Part shown: positions 59,104-64,000 of the stretch, in pieces
How positions within the stretch are numbered: the stretch's first letter is position 1
Layout: each line of letters starts with the position of its first letter
Source: Gillisia sp. Hel1_33_143
Lineage (GTDB): Bacteria; Bacteroidota; Bacteroidia; Flavobacteriales; Flavobacteriaceae
Assembly: GCF_900104765.1 (NCBI RefSeq)
Contig: NZ_LT629737.1
Coordinates: forward strand, 2,976,001-3,040,000
DNA length: 64,000 bases
Direction of reading: 5' to 3'
Made by a program: the position numbers and the translations under genes
Notes under the pieces: generated by a model
The model's input: the letters and a program-made list of their open reading frames with translations, nothing else
Told to the model about the DNA's origin: nothing
Databases searched by the model: none

Positions 59104-60474
59104 CTATGTTAGCAGCTCTTTTAACTTATCTATAGAAACCTTTTCCTGATCTCCCGTTTTCATATTCTTAAAACCATATAGTTTCTTTTCTATTTCTTCT
59201 TCCCCGGCTAAAATAACAAAGGGTATATCTCTTCTATTTGCATAGTTCATTTGCTTTTTCATTTTAGCATCATCTGGATAAAGCTCCGCAGAGATCCCTG
59301 CTTCTCTTAATTCTTTAACAGCCTTTAAAGCGTAAAGCGCCTCGTTCTGCCCAAAATTGATGAACATCACTTTTGTATTTGCAGTAACTGTCTGCGGAAA
59401 AAGATCTAATTCTTCCATAACAAGGTAGATCCTGTCTAAACCAAAAGAGATACCCACACCACTCATATTCTTAAGACCAAAAATTCCGGTAAGATCATCA
59501 TACCTTCCTCCCCCACCTATAGAGCCCATTTTGACTCCTTCTGGAGCCGACACTTCGAAAATTGCACCTGTATAATAATTCAATCCTCTAGCTAAAGTAA
59601 CATCCAGATCTAAAATTGCTGTCTTTAACGGCATGTTAGAAATTACCTTATTAACAAATTTAAGTTCTTGAATTCCTTTTTGTCCTATTTCAGAATTTTC
59701 CAGAATCTTATTTAAAACTTCAATTTTATGTTCAAAACTCCCTTTTAAAGAAAAAATTGGCTGAATATTATTTAGAGCTTCAGAAGAAATACCTTTTTCA
59801 AGCATTTCTTTTTTAACTCCATCTTCTCCAATTTTATCTAGCTTATCTAAAGCCACTGTGAAATCTATCAATTTATCCTGTTCTCCAATAACTTCTGCAA
59901 AACCAGATAAGATTTTTCTATTATTGATCTTAATAGTTACTCCGTTCAAACCTAATTGAGAAAACACGGCGTCGTAGAGCTGCACAAATTCAACTTCTTG
60001 CCAAAGGCTATCGCTCCCTACAACATCTGCATCACATTGAAAAAATTCTCTAAAACGTCCTTTTTGAGGCCTGTCTGCTCTCCATACAGGTTGAATTTGA
60101 TAGCGCTTAAAAGGAAACTCTATTTCGCTTTGATGTTGCACTACGTATCTAGCAAACGGTACAGTAAGATCATACCTCAGAGCTTTTTCACTAATTGAAG
60201 ATGTGAGCTTTACACTATCATGATCCTTAAGTGCATATGAATCAGCTTTTTTTAAGTAATCTCCAGAATTAAGGATTTTAAATATTAATCTATCCCCTTC
60301 TTCTCCATACTTACCCATAAGCGTATCAGAATTTTCAAAACTAGGGGTTTCAATAGGTTGAAATCCGAATTTCTGAAATTGAGATCTTATCGTATCAATT
60401 ACAAAATTACGTTTTGCCACTTCTGAAGGAGAAAAGTCTCTAGTACCTTTTGGAATAGATGGTTTTTGTGCCAT
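59104..60474 (-). CDS. hisS: Histidine-tRNA ligase
   Basis: Class II aminoacyl-tRNA synthetase that charges tRNA-His, 456 residues. It opens with KPSIPKGTRDFSPSEVAKRN (~3-22). Motif 2 is YQIQPVWRADRPQKGRFREFFQCDADV (~126-152, quoted as family motif in parts). The histidine-specific signatures are LARGLNYYTGAIFEV (~291-305) and SIGGGGRYDDLTGIF. Motif 3 is GVGISFGLDRIYLVMEEL. A C-terminal anticodon-binding domain closes it. It is a single gene with a promoter-like element upstream. Confidence 0.97.
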   Translation of the reverse strand: MAQKPSIPKGTRDFSPSEVAKRNFVIDTIRSQFQKFGFQPIETPSFENSDTLMGKYGEEGDRLIFKILNSGDYLKKADSYALKDHDSVKLTSSISEKALRYDLTVPFARYVVQHQSEIEFPFKRYQIQPVWRADRPQKGRFREFFQCDADVVGSDSLWQEVEFVQLYDAVFSQLGLNGVTIKINNRKILSGFAEVIGEQDKLIDFTVALDKLDKIGEDGVKKEMLEKGISSEALNNIQPIFSLKGSFEHKIEVLNKILENSEIGQKGIQELKFVNKVISNMPLKTAILDLDVTLARGLNYYTGAIFEVSAPEGVKMGSIGGGGRYDDLTGIFGLKNMSGVGISFGLDRIYLVMEELDLFPQTVTANTKVMFINFGQNEALYALKAVKELREAGISAELYPDDAKMKKQMNYANRRDIPFVILAGEEEIEKKLYGFKNMKTGDQEKVSIDKLKELLT

Positions 60475-60569
60475 AATATAGTTTAATGCTAAGCTTGAAG
60501 CTTTTAAAGATTAAAAATAAGATTTCAATTACGAGCCTTAATTGAAATACCGCTAGAAAATTTGAAGTG

Positions 60570-60598
60570 CAAATATCTTAAATTTTAGGCGTTCGCAA
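60570..60598 (-). promoter_or_regulatory. Possible promoter of hisS
   Basis: On the minus strand TTG (60598-60596), an 18-base spacer and GATATTTG (60577-60570) match the Bacteroidota pattern except for the first base of the -7 box. It would give a leader of about 90 bases. Confidence 0.45.
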
Positions 60599-60667
60599 AC
60601 AATTTTAAAATTTTAAGTAACAATCTAGTATTTTGTTAGTCTAACTAGTGCGCTTTTAAATATAATT

Positions 60668-61909
60668 ATGTTCCCACTATTAAAGGAAAATATAAGAATT
60701 GCTTTTGATTCCATAAAGAGTCAGCTTCTTAGAACCATACTTACTGTACTAATTATTGCAATTGGAATAACTGCCCTAGTTGGTATACTTAGTGCCGTTA
60801 GCGCATTAGAAAACACCATTAGTAGTGATTTTGCATCTATGGGTGCGAATACCTTTAACCTGCAGCAATACGAATTCTCTACACAAAGGCGTGGTGGTGG
60901 AGAAAGAGAAAAGATTAACCCTATAATCTCCTACAGAGAGGTTCATGATTTTAAGGAAGCTTATATCTATCCGCAAACTCAGACCTCCATCTCTTTTACA
61001 GGTACCGGAACCGCAGAAGTAAAGCATGAAAACGATAAAACTGACCCGGAAGTTTCTGTATTAGGAGTAAATGAATTTTTTCTTTCAAATTCTGGATTAG
61101 AATTAGAGAAAGGAAGAGAATTTAACTATTTCGATATTCAGAACAATAATAATGTTGCTGTGTTAGGTTCAGATTTTGCAAATGGACTGTTTAAAGAGCA
61201 GGATCCTATCAATAAAACAATAAGTATTAGAGGAGTAAAATTTAGAGTAATTGGGATATTAGAATCTAAAGGTTCTACTTTTGGAAACAACCAGGATCTT
61301 AGAGTTTTAATTCCAATAGAGCTAGCTAGATCTATGTTTACCCAACCTAACATCAATTATAACATAAGTGTTAAGGTAGATGATAAAGAGCTTATGGAGG
61401 GAGCTCAAAGTGAAGCAATCATTACGTTCAGAAATATTAGAAAACTTAAACCTCTGGAAGAAAATGATTTTGGAATTGGTAAAAGTGACGATCTAATAAA
61501 TAGGATCTTTTCTATTACAAGCTATCTTAATATTGCGGCATGGATTATCTCTATTATAACCATTTTCGGGTCATCTATAGCTTTAATGAACATCATGCTG
61601 GTATCTGTTACAGAAAGAACAAGAGAGATAGGAATTAGAAAAGCTTTGGGCGCCAAGGGAAGTACCATTGCCACCCAATTCTTTATGGAGACTTTAATAA
61701 TTGGTCAGTTAGGAGGTATCCTAGGTATTCTTCTAGGTATCCTAATAGGACTTGGAGTTTCTGCAGTTGCAGATTTTGATTTTGTAACTCCATGGAAAGC
61801 TATGTTCTGGGCTACGGGAATCACCATTTTAGTAGCTATTCTGGCAGGAAGTTATCCAGCTAGTAAGGCGGCTAAACAGAATCCGGTAGATTCTCTACAT
61901 TACGAATAA
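60668..61909 (+). CDS. ABC transporter permease, MacB/FtsX type
   Basis: Inner-membrane permease of 413 residues. It has a first transmembrane helix at ~20-45 (LLRTILTVLIIAIGITALVG), a periplasmic MacB-type domain (~50-270) and three C-terminal helices forming the FtsX domain. The motif SVTERTREIGIRKALGAKGS (~314-333) is the usual coupling helix loop, and YPASKAAKQNPVDSLHYE ends it. The ATPase partner is not in the window. It probably exports a lipoprotein, peptide or toxin-like substrate. It ends exactly where the convergent DUF6495 gene ends. Confidence 0.92.
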   Translation: MFPLLKENIRIAFDSIKSQLLRTILTVLIIAIGITALVGILSAVSALENTISSDFASMGANTFNLQQYEFSTQRRGGGEREKINPIISYREVHDFKEAYIYPQTQTSISFTGTGTAEVKHENDKTDPEVSVLGVNEFFLSNSGLELEKGREFNYFDIQNNNNVAVLGSDFANGLFKEQDPINKTISIRGVKFRVIGILESKGSTFGNNQDLRVLIPIELARSMFTQPNINYNISVKVDDKELMEGAQSEAIITFRNIRKLKPLEENDFGIGKSDDLINRIFSITSYLNIAAWIISIITIFGSSIALMNIMLVSVTERTREIGIRKALGAKGSTIATQFFMETLIIGQLGGILGILLGILIGLGVSAVADFDFVTPWKAMFWATGITILVAILAGSYPASKAAKQNPVDSLHYE

Positions 61910-62383
61910 TTAAGAATTCACAAAAGTATCAAAGTAACCAAAAAGCTCTCCTTTAGTAATTACTGCGCCTTGTTGAATAAGAGCAAAAATATCTTTATTC
62001 CTATCTGCATTCAATACTTTGGAAGAAGTGAAAAGGTTAACTGCGTCATCCATAATATTTTTTCGTAGCCAATTATAGCCTTCACGAGAAGTAAGATCTA
62101 TTGCTTCATTTTCCACCTTAATGGCTATTAGATCCATTTCTACTTCAGTTATATTGAAAAGATATATTTGCTGCGGAGAGAAATGCTCTAAAAATTCTAC
62201 TTTATCAAGAACTCCTTCCCACACCAAGTCACTAAACAGATCTAACTCTTCTTCTGCCACCTCTGGCTTATTAGTTTTTATATCTCCCCACTCTTTAGCG
62301 GTAATAGATTGTGTAGCTAAGAAGTTAATGAACTCCTGATGCATTTCTTCTAATTGCTCTTTTGTAAGTCGTGTATATTTCAT
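61910..62383 (-). CDS. DUF6495 family protein
   Basis: 157 residues from ATG 62383 (the upstream extension to 62416 contains terminator-like DNA). Soluble, acidic and mostly helical, with EQLEEMHQEFINFLATQSIT, VEFLEHFSPQQIYLFNI and YNWLRKNIMDDAVNLF as visible segments. It resembles the DUF6495 family of Flavobacteriaceae. No catalytic motif is evident. Its stop codon abuts that of the plus-strand permease, with no bases between. The terminator of the upstream ribosomal operon separates it from rplI. Confidence 0.8.
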   Translation of the reverse strand: MKYTRLTKEQLEEMHQEFINFLATQSITAKEWGDIKTNKPEVAEEELDLFSDLVWEGVLDKVEFLEHFSPQQIYLFNITEVEMDLIAIKVENEAIDLTSREGYNWLRKNIMDDAVNLFTSSKVLNADRNKDIFALIQQGAVITKGELFGYFDTFVNS

Positions 62384-62406
62384 AATTAAAAAAGTATAAA
62401 AATAAG

Positions 62407-62435
62407 AAAAGCCCACTCTATAAGAGTAGGCTTTT
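62407..62435 (-). terminator. Terminator of the rpsF-rpsR-rplI operon
   Basis: AAAAGCC and ACTCT pair with AGAGT and GGCTTTT across one mismatch, with a 3-base loop; on the minus strand a T-run follows the rplI end. Confidence 0.8.
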
Positions 62436-62453
62436 CAAAATAAAAAGTATTGC

Positions 62454-62903
62454 TTATGCTTCTGATACTACATCAAAAGTAAAGGTAGAAATTACTTCAC
62501 GGTGAAAACGCAATGTAGCTTCATATTGTCCTAAACGCTTAATGTTACCACCAGCAATTGTAATATATTTTTTCTCTAATTCTACACCTTCTTTAGCAAG
62601 AGCGTCAGAAAGGTCAGCATCTGTAATAGATCCAAACATTTTATCTCCACCACCTGCTTTAGCAGTAAGTTTCAATTCCAATCCGTTAAGTTTAGCGGCT
62701 TGTTTTTTAGCTTCGTCTATATTCTTTTGTTCTTTAAAAGCACGTTGCTTTAAAGTTTCAGCTAAAACTTTTTTAGCTGAAGGAGTAGCCAATTCAGCAA
62801 ATCCTTGAGGGATAAGAAAATTTCTACCGTAACCATTCTTCACAGTTACCATATCATTTTTAAATCCTAAATTTTCTACGTCTTTTCTAAGTATCAATTC
62901 CAT
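62454..62903 (-). CDS. rplI: 50S ribosomal protein L9
   Basis: Two-domain ribosomal protein of 149 residues that binds 23S rRNA near the L1 side. The N-terminal domain has MELILRKDVENLGFKNDMV and the signature VKNGYGRNFLIPQGFAELAT (~21-40). A long helix joins it to a C-terminal domain with KMFGSITDADLSDALAKEG. Full length and typical. It is the last gene of the S6-S18-L9 operon, 13 bases after rpsR. Confidence 0.98.
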   Translation of the reverse strand: MELILRKDVENLGFKNDMVTVKNGYGRNFLIPQGFAELATPSAKKVLAETLKQRAFKEQKNIDEAKKQAAKLNGLELKLTAKAGGGDKMFGSITDADLSDALAKEGVELEKKYITIAGGNIKRLGQYEATLRFHREVISTFTFDVVSEA

Positions 62904-62916
62904 AATTGCCTCTTTC

Positions 62917-63213
62917 TTATTTTAATAAATCGCCAACATAAGGCATTAATGCTAAATGACGTGCACGTTTAACCGCTACAGCCACTTTACGCTGATATTT
63001 TAGAGAAGTTCCTGTTAAACGACGAGGTAACAATTTACCTTGCTCATTTACGAAACTCAACAACCAATCTGCATCTTTGTAATCGATGTATTTAATACCA
63101 GATCTCTTAAATCTACAGTATTTTTTAGTTTTTGAGGTCTCTATGTTAAGTGGGGTAAGATATCTGATCTCCCCATCTTTTTTTCCTTTTGCTTGTTGTT
63201 CAATAGATGACAT
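62917..63213 (-). CDS. rpsR: 30S ribosomal protein S18
   Basis: 98 residues from ATG 63213; a longer in-frame start at 63258 would overlap rpsF by 43 bases and is unlikely. The core has [17 protein letters not shown] and [20 protein letters not shown], the S18 signature that binds 16S rRNA and pairs with S6 on the platform. The N-terminal ~20 residues are lysine rich and look like a Bacteroidota extension. It lies 2 bases after rpsF. Confidence 0.97.
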   Translation of the reverse strand: MSSIEQQAKGKKDGEIRYLTPLNIETSKTKKYCRFKRSGIKYIDYKDADWLLSFVNEQGKLLPRRLTGTSLKYQRKVAVAVKRARHLALMPYVGDLLK

Positions 63214-63215
63214 AA

Positions 63216-63554
63216 CTACGCTTTTTCTTTGTTTCTGTTTCTTCTTTTCTCTGCCCAAGCAATTGCATGCTTATCTAAACTTACAGTTAAGTAACGCATC
63301 ATACGCTCGTCTCTTCTAAATTCAATCTCTAGAGGATTAATAGCTTCTCCTGGAGCTTGGAATTCGAATAAGTGATAAAAACCACTTTTTTTGTGTTGAA
63401 TTGGGTACGCTAATTTTTTAAGCCCCCAATTTTCTTTTGATACCATCTTAGCACCGTTAGAAACAAGAAAATCTTCGTATTTCTTAACTGTCTCCTTTAT
63501 CTGGTCATCAGATAAAACGGGATTCAAGATGAAAACAGTTTCATAATGATTCAT
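63216..63554 (-). CDS. rpsF: 30S ribosomal protein S6
   Basis: 112 residues. Opening [20 protein letters not shown] and the central [20 protein letters not shown] are the S6 signature; a basic tail ([11 protein letters not shown]) ends it. It heads the S6-S18-L9 operon under a promoter with a perfect TTG-N19-TACTTTTG arrangement. The partner S18 is translated from the same message. Assignment certain. Confidence 0.98.
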   Translation of the reverse strand: MNHYETVFILNPVLSDDQIKETVKKYEDFLVSNGAKMVSKENWGLKKLAYPIQHKKSGFYHLFEFQAPGEAINPLEIEFRRDERMMRYLTVSLDKHAIAWAEKRRNRNKEKA

Positions 63555-63582
63555 AAATATTGAATTTAAATTAATTTGGGTG

Positions 63583-63612
63583 CAAAAGTAACATCTTTTT
63601 TCCTAACTGCAA
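63583..63612 (-). promoter_or_regulatory. Consensus promoter of the rpsF operon
   Basis: On the minus strand TTG (63612-63610), a 19-base spacer and TACTTTTG (63590-63583) match the Bacteroidota primary promoter exactly. Transcription would start near 63577, giving a leader of about 23 bases. Confidence 0.82.
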
Positions 63613-63718
63613 AGCCTTTTCTACTCGGTTAAGCACTATTTTGCTCGACGAAATTCATATTTATCTTGTATTAATAAGATATATTGAGTAATATTGTTAC
63701 TACCTAACTCATGCTATA

Positions 63719-64000
63719 GTGGAAGAAATATTACTGAAATGTGCCGTAGTTGATGATTCCAGCTTGCAAAGGCTTTCCATTGTTAAGCTCATCAAAGATC
63801 ATCCCAATTTGAAGTTGGTAGCTGAATATAACAACGCTATTGAAACTAAAAACGGGCTATTGGATACTGATGTTGATCTCATCTTTTTAGATATTGAAAT
63901 GCCAATACTTTCTGGTTTCGATCTATTAGACGATTTACCTAACAAGCCACAAATCATATTTGTTACCGGTAAAACAAAATATGCCTTTAAAGCATTTGAT
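63719..64000 (+). CDS. Response regulator receiver domain, probably LytTR type (cut by window edge)
   Basis: The first 94 residues of a two-component response regulator, open to the window edge. The start is GTG at 63719; the ATG at 63711 is in another frame and stops at once. The acidic pocket is VVDDSS (Asp12, Asp13) and the phosphate acceptor is Asp58 in LIFLDIEMP. The conserved Thr/Lys region reads FVTGKTKYAFKAFD, and the Y-A-x-x-A-F-D wording is typical of LytTR-family regulators, but the output domain lies outside the window. Confidence 0.85.
   Translation, partial: MEEILLKCAVVDDSSLQRLSIVKLIKDHPNLKLVAEYNNAIETKNGLLDTDVDLIFLDIEMPILSGFDLLDDLPNKPQIIFVTGKTKYAFKAFD

Overview
The window looks like chromosome of a member of the Flavobacteriaceae (phylum Bacteroidota). 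The DNA is AT-rich. Several promoters fit the Bacteroidota pattern TTG-N19/20-TAnnTTTG, and start codons follow A-rich stretches rather than Shine-Dalgarno sites. It encodes a type IX secretion (T9SS) C-terminal domain protein, PorT-like and head-GIN proteins, and a CCC-motif membrane protein. A 6S-like RNA lies next to zapA. A marine genus close to Gramella/Christiangramia, Salegentibacter or Zunongwangia is my inference; the sequence alone does not fix the genus.

Layout. 1-2.9 kb: 5' part of katG (minus), a gene-poor stretch with a possible decayed ORF, then miaE and a GNAT acetyltransferase. 2.9-11.2 kb: two divergent three-gene operons for PaoABC/YagTSR-like molybdenum hydroxylases, one with a Tat signal and one without. 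11.2-22.8 kb: a 13-gene minus-strand run with overlapping or abutting genes. It reads, in transcription order, an IorAB-like molybdenum hydroxylase, a ModE-type HTH protein, a cysteine desulfurase, XdhC, a MocA-like nucleotidyltransferase, MoaD, a MoeB-rhodanese protein, MoaE, a MoaC-MoaB fusion, MoaA, MoeA and a TauE/SafE permease. Together these form a nearly self-contained module that makes, probably cytidylates and sulfurates, and uses the molybdenum cofactor. Only a molybdate uptake system is missing.

23-29 kb: small accessory genes on the plus strand (MFS, NTF2-like proteins, GNATs, VOC, TlpA-like lipoprotein, aldo/keto reductase). 29-35.6 kb: minus-strand housekeeping genes rpsA, an MFS transporter, cmk and lon. 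35.8-38.8 kb: ECF sigma factor, membrane protein (putative anti-sigma) and two repetitive beta-solenoid/GIN surface proteins, probably an envelope-stress cassette. 38.8-49 kb: UMF1-type MFS, M48 protease, hydrolase, tandem msrB, collagen-like lipoprotein, lpdA, Dph6-like ATPase, aroQ, outer-membrane barrel, xerD and an aldo/keto reductase.

49-60.5 kb: rny, 6S RNA, zapA, a coiled-coil protein, an M23 peptidase, a second cysteine desulfurase, an Asp-rich lipoprotein, an Smr protein, a T9SS cargo protein with a (GAA)15 tract, DUF2752 and CCC-motif proteins, and hisS. 60.6-64 kb: a MacB-type permease, a DUF6495 protein, the rpsF-rpsR-rplI operon and the start of a response regulator cut by the window edge.

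I saw no tRNA, rRNA, CRISPR array, prophage or intact insertion sequence. The most distinctive content is the molybdenum module and the 6S RNA locus. I found no system I would call wholly undescribed.
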